From Spirabiliibacterium mucosae (lineage in GTDB: Bacteria > Pseudomonadota > Gammaproteobacteria > Enterobacterales > Pasteurellaceae), in the NCBI RefSeq assembly GCF_014884965.1, contig NZ_JABTBO010000013.1:1-59073 (forward strand): 59,073 bases of DNA. The letters run 5' to 3'. Under the pieces are notes generated by a model that worked only from the letters and a program-made list of their open reading frames with translations, had not been told where the DNA came from and searched no databases. Position numbers and translations under genes: made by a program. Each line of letters opens with the position of its first letter. Position 1 is the stretch's first letter. This document shows, piece after piece, positions 14,336 to 24,709 of the stretch.

Positions 14336-15682
14336 TTAATTTCCTGAAATTTTCATCTCATCGAGCAAAATTGAGCCTGATTGAATGTTGGATCGCAGCT
14401 CGATGTCGTCACTCATCGCCACCATGTTAGCCAGCATGTCGCTAAGGTTGCCCGCAATGGTGATTTCACTCACTGGGTAGGCAATCTCGCCGTTTTCAAC
14501 CCAAAAGCCTGCCGCGCCGCGGGAGTAGTCGCCTGTGACTAAATTCACACCTTGGCCCATTAGCTCGGTGACCAACAAGCCGGTGCTCATTTGGGCTAAA
14601 AGTGCGGTCAAGCCGCCTTGCACGTTGGGGCTCACGCGCCAGTTGTGAATGCCGCCAGCGTGGCCTGTGCTTTGCAGCCCCAATTTTTTGGCGCTATAGG
14701 TGGTGAGTAAATAGGTTTGCAGCACGCCGCGCTCTATAATCACGCGCGCTTGGGTTTTCACGCCTTCGCTATCAAAAGGGGTTGAGGCCAAGCCTGCGCG
14801 CACGTGGGGTTGCTCGGTGATGGTGAGCCAGTCAGGCACGATTTGTTGGCCGAGCTTGTCAAGCAAAAAGCTCGTTTTGCGATAAATGCTGCTGCCGCTC
14901 GCGCCGCCCACAATGGTGCCCAAAAGCCCCGTTGCCACATCGTTTAAAAACACCACGGGCGCGGTGCAGGTGGCCAATTTTTGCGGATTAAGGCGTTTGA
15001 GCACCTTTTGTGCGCATTGCTGCCCCACCCACTCGGCGCTGGCGAGTTGGCTGAAATCCCGCGCGATGGTGTATTCATAATCCCGCTCCATCGCCCCGCC
15101 GTCTTGGCCAATCACGCTGCACGAGAGGGAATAGCGCGAGGAGAGATAACTGGCTAACATGCCGTGGGTGTTGCCATAAACGCGGATGCCGCTGTGGGCG
15201 TTGACACTGGCGCCTTCACTGTTAACAATGTGCGCATCGGCATCTAGCGCGGCGCGCTCAGTTTCCAGCGCTAAGGCGATGGCTGCGTCCACATCGAGCT
15301 CGTGCGGGTGATAGAGATCCAAATCAGGTGGATCAAAGGCAATCAATTCACGCTCGGCAAGGCCATTGCAGTCATCTTCAGAGGTGTATTTAGCAATGCT
15401 TAACGCCGCCTCAACCGCACTTTTAACCGCACTTGGGCTGAGATCCGACGTTGAGGCGTTGCCCTTGCGCGCGCCGAGATAAACCGAGATGCCCAGCGCG
15501 CCGTCGTTGTTAAATTCAATATTTTCCAACTCTTTCAAGCGGGAAGAAACCGAAAGCCCGGCGGTTTTAGTCGCGCCCACCTGCGCGCTGGCGCCGGTTT
15601 TTTGGGCATAATCCAGCGCCATTTCGGCAGCGGCTAATAGATCGTGACGTTGTTGTTGCAGAAGTTGTGTTGAATCGCTCAT
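14336..15682 (-). CDS. pmbA: TldE/PmbA metalloprotease subunit
   Basis: This gene codes for 448 residues. TldD and TldE (PmbA) form a cytoplasmic heteromer that degrades unfolded small peptides and, in enterobacteria, matures microcin B17 and helps remove CcdA antitoxin. The family text is clear ([40 protein letters not shown]). TldE lacks the HExxxH motif that TldD carries, as expected here. It is divergent from darP, the usual arrangement in gamma-proteobacteria. The candidate Fur-regulated sRNA promoter starts directly past its stop. Confidence 0.93.
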   Translation of the reverse strand: MSDSTQLLQQQRHDLLAAAEMALDYAQKTGASAQVGATKTAGLSVSSRLKELENIEFNNDGALGISVYLGARKGNASTSDLSPSAVKSAVEAALSIAKYTSEDDCNGLAERELIAFDPPDLDLYHPHELDVDAAIALALETERAALDADAHIVNSEGASVNAHSGIRVYGNTHGMLASYLSSRYSLSCSVIGQDGGAMERDYEYTIARDFSQLASAEWVGQQCAQKVLKRLNPQKLATCTAPVVFLNDVATGLLGTIVGGASGSSIYRKTSFLLDKLGQQIVPDWLTITEQPHVRAGLASTPFDSEGVKTQARVIIERGVLQTYLLTTYSAKKLGLQSTGHAGGIHNWRVSPNVQGGLTALLAQMSTGLLVTELMGQGVNLVTGDYSRGAAGFWVENGEIAYPVSEITIAGNLSDMLANMVAMSDDIELRSNIQSGSILLDEMKISGN

Positions 15683-15797
15683 GGTGCACTCTTTTGGAAA
15701 ATTTGCCCCATTCTACCGCACTTTTGCGCCGCTGTTTAACGTAATTACAGAATTTATGCTATGATGAGCGCAATTTTTTGATAACCACAGAGAGTTT

Positions 15798-16331
15798 ATG
15801 CAACACAATACGCCTGACTTTGTAGATGAAACAGACCAAGACGACGAAATCATTTGGGTGAGTAAAAGTGAAATCAAGCGCGACGCCGAAGAGCTGAAAA
15901 AATTTGGTGCCAAATTGGTCGCGCTCACGCCTGCCCAGCTGGAAAAGTTGCCGCTGGAAGAAAAACTGCGTGACGCCATCGAGCTCGCTCAGCGCTCCCA
16001 ACGCGGGGCGTTGCGCCGCCAGCTGCAGTATATCGGCAAGCTTCTGCGCGCCATGGATGTGGAGCCCATCAAAGAGGGGTTAGAAAAGCTTGAAAACCGC
16101 CACAACCAGCAGCAAGTGCACTTCCACCGCCTAGAAAAATGGCGCGATGCGCTGCTTGAAGACGACAATAACGACGTGTTTTCACAACTGATTGCCGACT
16201 ACCCAGCGCTGGACATTCAGCATTTGCGCAATTTGATTCGTGGTGCGAAAAAAGAGCGTGAGGCCAACAAGCCGCCGAAGTTTTATCGTGAAATTTTTCA
16301 ATATCTCAAAGAGTTGAGCGACGATGAGTAA
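15798..16331 (+). CDS. darP: Ribosome-associated protein DarP (YjgA)
   Basis: This gene codes for 177 residues, acidic at the start ([19 protein letters not shown] type) and helical after that. The family (DUF615) binds late 50S ribosomal precursors and supports assembly of the peptidyl transferase centre in E. coli. Typical text includes [12 protein letters not shown] and [13 protein letters not shown]. Its end overlaps the next gene by eight bases. It is divergent from pmbA across a 115-bp spacer carrying an uptake signal. Confidence 0.9.
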   Translation: MQHNTPDFVDETDQDDEIIWVSKSEIKRDAEELKKFGAKLVALTPAQLEKLPLEEKLRDAIELAQRSQRGALRRQLQYIGKLLRAMDVEPIKEGLEKLENRHNQQQVHFHRLEKWRDALLEDDNNDVFSQLIADYPALDIQHLRNLIRGAKKEREANKPPKFYREIFQYLKELSDDE

Positions 16332-17184
16332 GCCTTTTCCTCCTGCGCGGGTGATTTTCCCGCCGCAGGCGCGCAAGCTCAAAACGCTGCGCTCACACCT
16401 GCGTTACTACTTTTATCGCGCCAAAGCCGCCGGACAATGCGCGCCGTGGATGGACTATTTAGCCCAGCACCGAGCAACCAATGCGATTTTTGACGCGCAG
16501 CCTTATCGCCACTATGCCTTGCTCTATTGCTACGGCGACAAGCGCTTCGGCCCCGCCGAGCGACGTGAGGCGATGGAATACACTTTTGATTTTGTCCGCC
16601 ACCACCTTGGCGAGCGCTACCCTGCGCTGGTTGAACAGACCACGATGCCACTGGCTCGCTTGACGGATGACATTAGCGCGCATTTTAACGTTAACCAAAT
16701 TGACCCGCTGGAAGGCTTTTTTTCACTCAACTTGCGTGACGACAGCCACGAGCGGCTTTATGATCTCGCCTTTATTGTGCTCAAAGGCAACAGGCTGGTG
16801 ATCACCTCGCTGCAAGGCCCGAAAGGTGAGCACGCGCAAGGGCTGGTGCGCAGCCTGACCAAGCAACTGCATGGCGTGCGACCGCACTTTATGTTAGTCA
16901 ATTTGATGAAAATGCTCTCCGCCCACTGGGGCTGCACGCTCTATGGCGTGGCGCACAAAAATCAAGCAAAATACCGCTTTAACGATCACTCGCGCTTGCT
17001 GTTTAACTATGATGAATTTTGGGCTGAAAATGACGGCGAGTTTGATGCACAATCGGGCTTTTGGCGTTTGCCGATGCCAATTGAGCAAAAGCCGCTTGAA
17101 GAAATCGCCAGCAAAAAGCGCAGCATGTATCGCAAACGCTATGCCATGCTTGACGACGCACAACGCGCGATTGCAGAATTTTAA
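16324..17184 (+). CDS. VirK/YbjX family protein (DUF535)
   Basis: This gene codes for 286 residues. Family hallmarks include [21 protein letters not shown], the GxxQGPKG-type motif [42 protein letters not shown] and a final region with [10 protein letters not shown]. VirK/YbjX proteins are linked to outer membrane or antimicrobial peptide phenotypes in enterobacteria, but the biochemical role is not settled. It is translationally coupled to darP. No signal peptide is visible. Confidence 0.85.
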   Translation: MSKPFPPARVIFPPQARKLKTLRSHLRYYFYRAKAAGQCAPWMDYLAQHRATNAIFDAQPYRHYALLYCYGDKRFGPAERREAMEYTFDFVRHHLGERYPALVEQTTMPLARLTDDISAHFNVNQIDPLEGFFSLNLRDDSHERLYDLAFIVLKGNRLVITSLQGPKGEHAQGLVRSLTKQLHGVRPHFMLVNLMKMLSAHWGCTLYGVAHKNQAKYRFNDHSRLLFNYDEFWAENDGEFDAQSGFWRLPMPIEQKPLEEIASKKRSMYRKRYAMLDDAQRAIAEF

Positions 17185-17205
17185 ACCACAAAGTGCGGTC
17201 AAGCC

Positions 17206-17805
17206 TTACAGCTTGCGCCGCCCTAAAAACGCGTGGCTGAGCGTGGTGCCGTCGGTGTTTTCCAACTCGCCTCCGACTGGGATGCCGTGGGCGATGCGGG
17301 TGACAGGGATGGCGTATTGCTGGCAAAGTTGTGCGATGAAATGCGCGGTGGCGTCGCCCTCCACGGTGGGGTTGGTCGCCAAAATCACTTCACTGAATGA
17401 CTCGGCAGCGAGGCGTTGCTCGAGCAAATCTAGCCCAATTTCTTTCGGGCCGATGCCATCGAGTGGCGAGAGGTGGCCCATCAGCACAAAATAGCGGCCT
17501 GAATACTGCCCTGTCAGCTCGATGGCTTGAATGTCGGAGGGCATTTCCACCACACAAAGCTGCTGGCTTTTTTGCCGGCGTGGGTTGCGACACAGCGCGC
17601 ATACGTCTTCTTCTGTGAAGGTGCGGCAGTGGCTGCAATGGCCGATTTGGCTCATGGCGCGCTCGAGCATTTGCGAGAGGTTCATGCCGCCGCTGCGGTT
17701 GCGCTGCAGCAGGTGATAAGCCATGCGTTGAGCCGATTTTGGCCCCACGCCCGGCAGGCAGCGCAGGGCGTCAATGAGTTGGTCTAATAATGGGCTGATT
17801 TGCAT
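17206..17805 (-). CDS. recR: Recombination protein RecR
   Basis: This gene codes for 199 residues and acts with RecF and RecO to load RecA on gapped DNA. Domains in order: helix-hairpin-helix ([17 protein letters not shown], about 17-33), a C4 zinc finger ([16 protein letters not shown], about 56-71), a Toprim domain (about 80-175, with [11 protein letters not shown]) and the C-terminal Walker-like segment. It follows ybaB, the conserved ybaB-recR pair, with dnaX further upstream. Confidence 0.95.
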   Translation of the reverse strand: MQISPLLDQLIDALRCLPGVGPKSAQRMAYHLLQRNRSGGMNLSQMLERAMSQIGHCSHCRTFTEEDVCALCRNPRRQKSQQLCVVEMPSDIQAIELTGQYSGRYFVLMGHLSPLDGIGPKEIGLDLLEQRLAAESFSEVILATNPTVEGDATAHFIAQLCQQYAIPVTRIAHGIPVGGELENTDGTTLSHAFLGRRKL

Positions 17806-17815
17806 GCATAATCCA

Positions 17816-17843
17816 AAACCGCACTTTTATCTAAAGTGCGGTA
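17816..17843. terminator. Inverted pair of uptake signals between ybaB and recR
   Basis: ACCGCACTTT and AAAGTGCGGT face each other around TATCT, forming a perfect 10-bp stem. No long T-run follows, so it may be an attenuator or simply paired uptake sites. Confidence 0.5.
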
Positions 17844-17847
17844 GCAA

Positions 17848-18176
<329 letters not shown>

Positions 18177-18238
18177 TGTTTTCTCTCTCTTTGTGTTAAA
18201 AGCTGCATTTTAGCCTAAAAGCCCCGCGCTGGCAAAGC

Positions 18239-20301
18239 CTAACCCACTGGCCGAATGCTGTCACTTTCCAGCGTGGCGTCAAAGGCCTCTTTGAGCAGCG
18301 CAAGCTTGTCGTCTTGCTCAAGCGCCTCTTTTGCAGCTTGGCTAAGTTCTTGATAAATCTCACGGCGCAGTTCAATCGGCGTGCGCGTGCTCTCGTCATC
18401 GTTGATCTCCACGCGCAATTGCAAGTGCGGTTGGGCAAAATGGTGTTGTAATTTGCTTTGCAACGCCTCAAGGTAATTATCCCGCTGCAGGTGGCTAAAT
18501 TGCCCGCGCAGGCCAAGCACAATTTCATCCTCACCATGGCTTAGCAACACGGCATTGAGCGCCAGCTGCTTGCTTAGGCCAGTCATGCCCAAAGCCTCAA
18601 CATCCGCCGCCCATTGATCGCGCTCGGCACTGAGTTTGAGCACTTTTGCCACCACATCAGGGGTGTAATCTTGCAAAATCGCTTGTTTGATATCCGACGG
18701 GCGCAGGCGGTTGTCATCACCGCTTTCAAGCTCAGGGTTGAGCCACTGCCAGTGGTAATCTTCGCCAATTTCCTCCTCATCGCGCTCATCTTCCCCCTCC
18801 GCGGCGCCTTCCGCGCTCGCGACAGGCTCAGCTGGCGCCGCCGGCGTGCTTTGGGCAAGGTGGTTGAGCCGCTCAAGCAAATCAAGCTTACCGCACTTTT
18901 GCGCGGGCTTGGCGGCCTCTGCTGGAGGTGACGCTTCTTGCTCGGGCTCAGCGGCTAGGGCTGGCTTTTTTTTTTCGCGCGGTTGAGCTTTTTCAACGCC
19001 GCCGCTGCGCGCAAGGCAGGCGAAAGTGTTTCGGTTTTGGCTTCATCAGCACTGTTTTCAGCCGCGGTGGGGCTGGATGGATTTTCCACTGTTGGGTTTA
19101 TATCAGAGCTTGGCGAGGGCGCTTTGGCTTGGCTGACCGCACTTTGGTTTTTCAGCTGCTCACGCACGGCATCAATTTTGCGCGCGGTGTCTTGCACGGC
19201 AGTGGGGTTGGCGCTGGGTTCGGCGTGCCAATGGCTTGGGTGAAACGCCAGCGCGCGCAACAATGTCATTTCCACACCACTGCGCGGCTCGGGGGCGTAA
19301 GGCAACTCTTTGCGGCCGGTGAGGATTAATTGGTAATAAAACTGCACATCTTCAGGCGGCAAATGTTGTGCTAAAAAGCCAATGCGGTCATCGGCGTGGT
19401 CGGATTTCAGCAACTGGCGCATCGCGATCAAATGCAGCTGGCTGGCCAGCTGTTGCAACAACTGATCCCACCCAATGCCTTTGTGCGCCACGGCGTTGAT
19501 CGCCTGCATCAAGGCGTTGCCATCGGCCAGTTGCAGCGCTTGAATAATATCCAGCGCTTGGTCATCGTCGAGCGTGCCGAGCATTTGCTGCACGGTGGCT
19601 AACCGCACTTCACCATTACCCATGGCGATGGCTTGATCGGTCAAGCTCAAGGCATCACGAATGCTGCCCTTGGCGGCTTTGGCCAATTGCTCGAGCGCGG
19701 TGAGGTCAAAGGCGAGCTTTTCTTGGTTTAAAATCGCGCCCAGGTGCTCGCTGATTTGCTCCGCGTCCAGCGCTTTTAAGTGAAACTGAATGCAGCGCGA
19801 TAAAATCGTGACGGGCAATTTTTGCGGATCGGTCGTCGCCAGCAGGAATTTGACATATTCTGGCGGCTCTTCGAGGGTTTTAAGCAACGCGTTGAAGCTG
19901 TGGCGCGAGAGCATATGCACTTCGTCGATCAAGTAGATTTTAAAGCGCCCTTGCACTGGTTTATACTGCACGTTGTCGAGCAGATCGCGGGTATCTTCCA
20001 CCTTAGTGCGCGAGGCGGCGTCAATTTCTAACAAATCGATAAAGCGCCCCTCTTCAATCGCCTTGCAGTTAGCGCATTTGCCACACGGCGTGGCGGTGAT
20101 GCCCGTTTCGCAGTTCAGTCCTTTGGCAAACAGCCGCGCAATCGAGGTTTTGCCCACTCCGCGCGTGCCTGAGAACAGGTAGGCATGGTGCAGCCGGCCG
20201 GTGTTGAGGCCATTTTGCAAGGCGCTGAGCACATGCTGCTGGCCCACCACTTGCGCAAAGGTTTGCGGCCGCCACTTTCTTGCCAATACCTGATAGCTCA
20301 T
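18239..20301 (-). CDS. dnaX: DNA polymerase III tau/gamma subunits, with an A10 slippage site
   Basis: The clamp-loader ATPase occupies residues 1-220: Walker A GTRGVGKTS, zinc Cys CETGITATPCGKCANC, DEVHMLS and the sensor SRC. The starting frame ends at TAG 18955 as RAKKKSQP, giving a gamma-like product of 448 residues. A run of ten A at 18966-18975 just before it allows a -1 shift into a frame that continues (KKKKPALAAEPEQE) to 18239 with the tau C-terminus, about 687 residues in all. Programmed slippage at dnaX is known from E. coli (ribosomal) and Thermus (transcriptional). A sequence error is the alternative. The linker contains uptake signals. Confidence 0.9.
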
Positions 20302-20309
20302 GTTATTCC

Positions 20310-20858
20310 TTAATACTGATCTTCACTAAATTCCACCACGTCAAAACACGCGATGTTTTCTTTCGCTAACCGCTCTTTGCCACCGAGATCGATCAAGCGG
20401 ATAATAAAGCCCGCGTGCTCGGCTTTGCCGCCTAAGCGGCGGATTAATTTGGCTGTGGCCTCAACGGTGCCGCCGGTGGCGAGCAAGTCGTCGATGATCA
20501 ACACATTGTCACCGCGGGTAATGGCATCAATGTGAATTTCTAACGTGTCTTGGCCGTATTCCAATTCGTAGCTTTGGGCGAGCGTTTCGCGCGGCAATTT
20601 GCCAGGCTTGCGCACCAGCACAAATGGCACACCAAGCGCCAGTGCCACCGGCGCGCCAAAGATAAAGCCACGGGATTCGGTGCCCACCACTTTGGTGATG
20701 CCTTGATTGGCATAATGGTTCACCAAGGTGTCGATAGCCGCTTGAAACGCCTGCGGATTTTCAAGCAAACTGGTGATATCTCTGAAAATAATGCCTTTTT
20801 TTGGATAATCAGGAATTGCCTTAATCGCCGAGCGGATCAATTCACGGTTTGCAGTCAT
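20310..20858 (-). CDS. apt: Adenine phosphoribosyltransferase
   Basis: This gene codes for 182 residues and salvages adenine to AMP with PRPP. The PRPP motif is [19 protein letters not shown] (about residues 121-139). Family text such as [14 protein letters not shown] and [21 protein letters not shown] is intact. It lies eight bases upstream of dnaX in the same direction, the apt-dnaX order I know from H. influenzae. Confidence 0.95.
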   Translation of the reverse strand: MTANRELIRSAIKAIPDYPKKGIIFRDITSLLENPQAFQAAIDTLVNHYANQGITKVVGTESRGFIFGAPVALALGVPFVLVRKPGKLPRETLAQSYELEYGQDTLEIHIDAITRGDNVLIIDDLLATGGTVEATAKLIRRLGGKAEHAGFIIRLIDLGGKERLAKENIACFDVVEFSEDQY

Positions 20859-20926
20859 TATTAAACCCTTAAAAAGTCGAAATCAAATTAAAAACCTAGC
20901 ATAGCAAAACGCCCATTTTGTGCAAG

Positions 20927-21889
20927 TTATTGTGCGGGCATTTTGTAGATATCTTCGCCATCTTTGCGCGTTTTCAGCAGCCGCAAAATCCACACATATT
21001 GCTCGGGGGATTCACTGACGTACTCTTCAATCACCGCGTTCATATTGCGCGCCATTTGAGTGTCGTCATCACTGAGTGGCATTGGCGGTTTGATTTTCAA
21101 AATGTATTTGCCCTCTTGCGCGCTATAACAAGCAAACATCGGGATCACCACCGCGCGGGCGATTTTCGCCATTTTATTCAGCCCAGGCAAGGTGGCTTTG
21201 TAGGTGGCGAAAAAATCAGCATAGACACTGAGCGCTTCGCCGTAGTCTTCATCAGGCAAGTAGTAGCCCATTTCGCCGGCGCGCACGCGGTTTAAAAACG
21301 GCTTGATGCCATTTTGCCGCGCTTGCATTTTGCCACCAAAGCGCTCGCGAGTTTTATTCCATAAATAGTCCACCAGCGGGTTGCGGTGCGGGTTGTACAT
21401 CGCCGTCATCGGCATGCCTTGGGTGTGTAAAATAATGCCCGAGGCGTCAATCGACCAAGTATGCGGCACCAGCAAAATGATGTTTTTGCCCGCTTTGCGC
21501 GCCTCAAGAATATGCTCAAGCCCCTCAAATCGCGTGCGGGCTTTGAGGTGCTCACGCGAGCGAAGGGCTATTTCGCCGATGCCGAGCATCACTTGGCTGA
21601 CGGTGATAAACATCTGCTCGATGACCGCACTTTTTTTCTCATCGCTCCACTGCGGGAAGCAGTAATCTAGATTAACCTTGGCGCGGTGATATTGCTTTTT
21701 CGCCTTGCGCGCGACCACACGCGCGAGCTTTTCTGCCAGCTTGTCCCGCCATTGATAAGGCAAAAACGCCAGCAGCGCGATGATGCCCATGCCAAGCCAC
21801 ACGCCCCAATATTTCGGATGCAAAAAGTGCCACGACCACGCAGGGTCATAGCCCACGCGTGAGGTTAGGCGAATGTTGTCATCACTCAT
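20927..21889 (-). CDS. lpxM: Lipid A acyltransferase LpxM (MsbB)
   Basis: This gene codes for 320 residues from MSDDNIRLTSRVGYDP (21889), whose ATG overlaps the stop of the upstream permease (ATGA). It adds the last secondary acyl chain (myristate in related species) to lipid A at the inner membrane. The acyltransferase HX4D motif is PHTWSID (about residues 143-149), with a hydrophobic N-terminal anchor (YWGVWLGMGIIALLAFL). Synteny with TSUP-mepA-aroC supports LpxM over LpxL. Confidence 0.88.
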   Translation of the reverse strand: MSDDNIRLTSRVGYDPAWSWHFLHPKYWGVWLGMGIIALLAFLPYQWRDKLAEKLARVVARKAKKQYHRAKVNLDYCFPQWSDEKKSAVIEQMFITVSQVMLGIGEIALRSREHLKARTRFEGLEHILEARKAGKNIILLVPHTWSIDASGIILHTQGMPMTAMYNPHRNPLVDYLWNKTRERFGGKMQARQNGIKPFLNRVRAGEMGYYLPDEDYGEALSVYADFFATYKATLPGLNKMAKIARAVVIPMFACYSAQEGKYILKIKPPMPLSDDDTQMARNMNAVIEEYVSESPEQYVWILRLLKTRKDGEDIYKMPAQ

Positions 21890-22649
21890 CAAAACCACCC
21901 ATTATCCATTGCCAGTTTCACGGTCATAATCAACGACATCAGCACCACCATCGGACGGATCAGTTTTTGCCCTTTGGTCAGCACCATTTTCGCGCCCATG
22001 CGCGCGCCCAAAAATTGGCCAAGCATCATTAAAAAGCCAATGCCCCACACCACATGGCCACCGAGGATAAAAAACAGCAACGAGGCCGCATTGGAGGTGA
22101 AGTTAAGCACTTTGGCGTGCGCCGTGGCTTTAGCGAGGTTGTAGCCGAGCAGCGCCACGAACGCGAGGCTGAAAAAGGAGCCTGTGCCAGGGCCAAAGAA
22201 GCCGTCGTAAAAGCCCACGCCAAAGCCCGCGGTGAGCGCAAACACGCTCAAACTCACGCGGTGTTGTTTGTCCATCGCACCAAGCTTGGGCGACAGTAAA
22301 AATAAAGCCCGATGGCTAAAATCAAAAACGGCAGGATTTTTTTCAAAAAGCCCGCGTCGATTTGTTGCACCAACACCGTGCCAAGTGCGGCGCCAATAAA
22401 GGTGCAGACAATCAAAAACCACACCGTGCGCACATCCACCGCTTTTTGGCGGATAAAATACCAGCTGGCAGAAAACGAGCCGCCGCAGGCTTGCAGCTTG
22501 TTGGTGCCCAGCGCCATGGCAGGCGACATGCCGGTGGCCAACAGCGCGGGGATGGTGATGAGCCCACCGCCGCCAGCGATGGCGTCAATAAAGCCTGAAA
22601 TGCACGCCAGCACAAACAGCAACGCAATCACATCAAAGCCAAGATCCAT
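21889..22649 (-). pseudogene. TSUP (YfcA-type) sulfite/anion permease with a frameshift
   Basis: Two frames together make one TauE/SafE-family membrane protein of about 253 residues. MDLGFDVIALLFVLACISGF to ILAIGLYFY (22649 to about 22296) continues as LSPKLGAMDKQHRVSLSVFA to the stop at 21889. One base is missing near 22294, where the second frame would need CTG in place of TG. Hallmarks of both halves are present (AGGGGLITIPALL; YDGFFGPGTGSFFSLAF). As read, the first half ends at 22254 after 131 residues. The position between mepA and lpxM is as in H. influenzae. Confidence 0.8.
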
Positions 22650-22675
22650 GAAACTCTCCTAAAAGCAAAGTGCGG

Positions 22676-23521
22676 TTAATCTTGCAGCCATTTGTGTTTA
22701 TCCGGCGCGTCAAGCACTTGCTGGCACAGCGCAGGCAGGGCAGGTGGCGCTTTTTTCGGCTTGCTCACACTCGGTTTTGGCGGCTCAAACCATGAATAGA
22801 GCTCCGCCCCACAGCCTTCACCGGCTGGGATTGGCGCTTGCTCTTGGCAATATTTGGCATCCCCTGGGCAGTGCAAGCGCACATGAAAATGTGCATCATG
22901 GCCAAACCACGGGCGGATTTTGCGCAGCCAGCTGCGATCGCCACGCACACTTTGGCACAGTTTGACCTTAATGGCTGGGTTGACGAAAATACGCGCCACC
23001 CGCGGGTCTTGGCTGGCGAGCTTCAACATGGTGGTTTGCCCGTTCGTCCACACCCGTTCGTCCACCACCTTGCGCGCGCGGTCAACCATCAAAGTGGCCA
23101 CTGGCGTTCTCGCCTCTTTGTCGCTCAACGGGCCAAAGCGCAACCAAATGTCGGCATCAAGCCCGATTTGGTGGCTGGCGTGGCCAGTTAAAAAGCGCCC
23201 ACCGCCTGGCATCGCAATGTCACCCACCAGCATGGTTGGCAAGCCTGCTTGTTTGACGCGTTTGCCGAGATCTTGCAAATAGCGGATCATCATCGGGTGG
23301 CCGTAGTAGCGATTTTTTTGCATGCGGATAACTTGATAGCCCTCACCGCGCCACGCCAGCGGCTGCGCGCCGATAATGCAACCATTGCTGTAGCCCCCCA
23401 CCGGCAATGCCTCGCCTGGAATAGGCCGCTTGATTTTTTGCCACTCGGTTTCCGCCACCGCACTTTGCATAGTCAAAAGTGCGGTCAGCGCCAGGGTGGC
23501 TAGTGCTGTTGTCCATTTCAT
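22676..23521 (-). CDS. mepA: Penicillin-insensitive murein endopeptidase
   Basis: This gene codes for 281 residues with a signal peptide (MKWTTALATLALTALLTMQS, cleavage after SAVA at about 24). The periplasmic LAS-family metalloenzyme cuts D-Ala-mDAP cross-links in peptidoglycan. Zinc ligands are visible in HASHQIGLDADIW and GHDAHFHVRLHC. Several Cys near the C-terminus (CPGDAKYC, GCGAELY, LCQQVLD) suit disulfides known in MepA. It lies one base after aroC in the same direction, probably one transcript. Confidence 0.93.
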   Translation of the reverse strand: MKWTTALATLALTALLTMQSAVAETEWQKIKRPIPGEALPVGGYSNGCIIGAQPLAWRGEGYQVIRMQKNRYYGHPMMIRYLQDLGKRVKQAGLPTMLVGDIAMPGGGRFLTGHASHQIGLDADIWLRFGPLSDKEARTPVATLMVDRARKVVDERVWTNGQTTMLKLASQDPRVARIFVNPAIKVKLCQSVRGDRSWLRKIRPWFGHDAHFHVRLHCPGDAKYCQEQAPIPAGEGCGAELYSWFEPPKPSVSKPKKAPPALPALCQQVLDAPDKHKWLQD

Positions 23522-23522
23522 A

Positions 23523-24608
23523 TTAGCCTTCCTTCACGCCGCATTGCGCGCGCTGGCGCAGGAGGTGGTCGAGCAGCACAATCGCCATCATCGCCTCGGC
23601 AATCGGCACCGCGCGGATGCCAACACACGGGTCGTGGCGGCCACGGGTGACGACTTCAACAGCTTGGTTGTTGACATCAACACTGCGCCCTGGCACCGTG
23701 ATACTTGAGGTCGGTTTGAGTGCGATGTGTGCCACAATCGGCTGGCCGGTGCTGATGCCGCCTAAAATGCCGCCAGCGTGGTTGGAGCAAAAGCCTTCAG
23801 GCGTCATTTCATCACGGTGCTCGCTGCCTTTTTGGGTCACCACCGCAAAGCCGTCGCCAATTTCCACACCTTTCACGGCGTTGATGCTCATCAGCGCATG
23901 GGCAAGGTCGGCGTCCAAGCGGTCAAACACCGGCTCGCCTAAGCCCACAGGCACGTTTTGCGCCACCACGGTGAGCTTGGCACCAATGGAGTTGCCCTCT
24001 TTTTTCAGCTCGCGGATCAGCTCATCAAAGTGCTCGACCGCACTTTGGTCTGGGCAGAAAAACGGATTGCTGTTGACAAACGCCCAATCGATTTGATCAA
24101 GACGCTGCTCGGCGATTTTCACCTCGCCAATTTGGGTTAAAAAGGCATTGATCTGCACGCCGAAGTGCACTTTGAGGTATTTTTTGGCAATGGCGCCGGC
24201 GGCCACACGCATCGCCGTTTCCCGCGCGGACGAGCGGCCACCGCCGCGATAGTCACGCAGGCCGTATTTTTGCTGGTAGGTGTAATCGGCATGCCCTGGG
24301 CGGAATTTGTCTTTAATTTCGCCGTAATCTTTCGAGCGTTGATCGCCGTTTTTGATCACAAGGCCAATGCTGGTGCCGGTGGTTTTGCCCTCAAATACGC
24401 CTGAGAGAATTTGCACTTCGTCGTCTTCCCGCCGCGGTGTGGTGTAGCGCGAGGTGCCTGGCTTGCGGCGGTCTAAATCGCCTTGCATGTCGGCCTCGCT
24501 GAGCTCAAGCCCAGGGGGCACGCCATCAACAATGCAGCCCAATGCCACGCCGTGGGATTCCCCAAAGGTGGTTACGCGAAAAAGTTGCCCAATGCTATTT
24601 CCTGCCAT
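23523..24608 (-). CDS. aroC: Chorismate synthase
   Basis: This gene codes for 361 residues and makes chorismate from EPSP with reduced FMN. Family signatures are intact: [18 protein letters not shown] near the start, [16 protein letters not shown] in the middle and [19 protein letters not shown] near the end. It is followed by mepA and preceded by mscK, both in the same direction. With aroG and tyrA in this window it belongs to the aromatic amino acid pathway, but it is not in their operon. Confidence 0.96.
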   Translation of the reverse strand: MAGNSIGQLFRVTTFGESHGVALGCIVDGVPPGLELSEADMQGDLDRRKPGTSRYTTPRREDDEVQILSGVFEGKTTGTSIGLVIKNGDQRSKDYGEIKDKFRPGHADYTYQQKYGLRDYRGGGRSSARETAMRVAAGAIAKKYLKVHFGVQINAFLTQIGEVKIAEQRLDQIDWAFVNSNPFFCPDQSAVEHFDELIRELKKEGNSIGAKLTVVAQNVPVGLGEPVFDRLDADLAHALMSINAVKGVEIGDGFAVVTQKGSEHRDEMTPEGFCSNHAGGILGGISTGQPIVAHIALKPTSSITVPGRSVDVNNQAVEVVTRGRHDPCVGIRAVPIAEAMMAIVLLDHLLRQRAQCGVKEG

Positions 24609-24621
24609 GTGTTATCCTTGT

Positions 24622-24709
24622 TTAGTGTTCATCATCGCCGTCAAAATCGATATCGAGATCATGATCGCGATGGTGTTCTTCAAATTCTTTCACCCGCGGT
24701 TGACTGCGC
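24622..24709 (-). other. Open acidic frame after mscK, possible lost C-terminus
   Basis: The frame one step over from mscK is open from about 24718 to TAA 24622. It reads PKHKRSQPRVKEFEEHHR and then an Asp-rich end (DIDFDGDDEH). It lacks an ATG and lies directly against mscK, so a +1 insertion at the end of mscK is the simplest reading. An independent small gene with a GTG start is the alternative. Confidence 0.35.
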
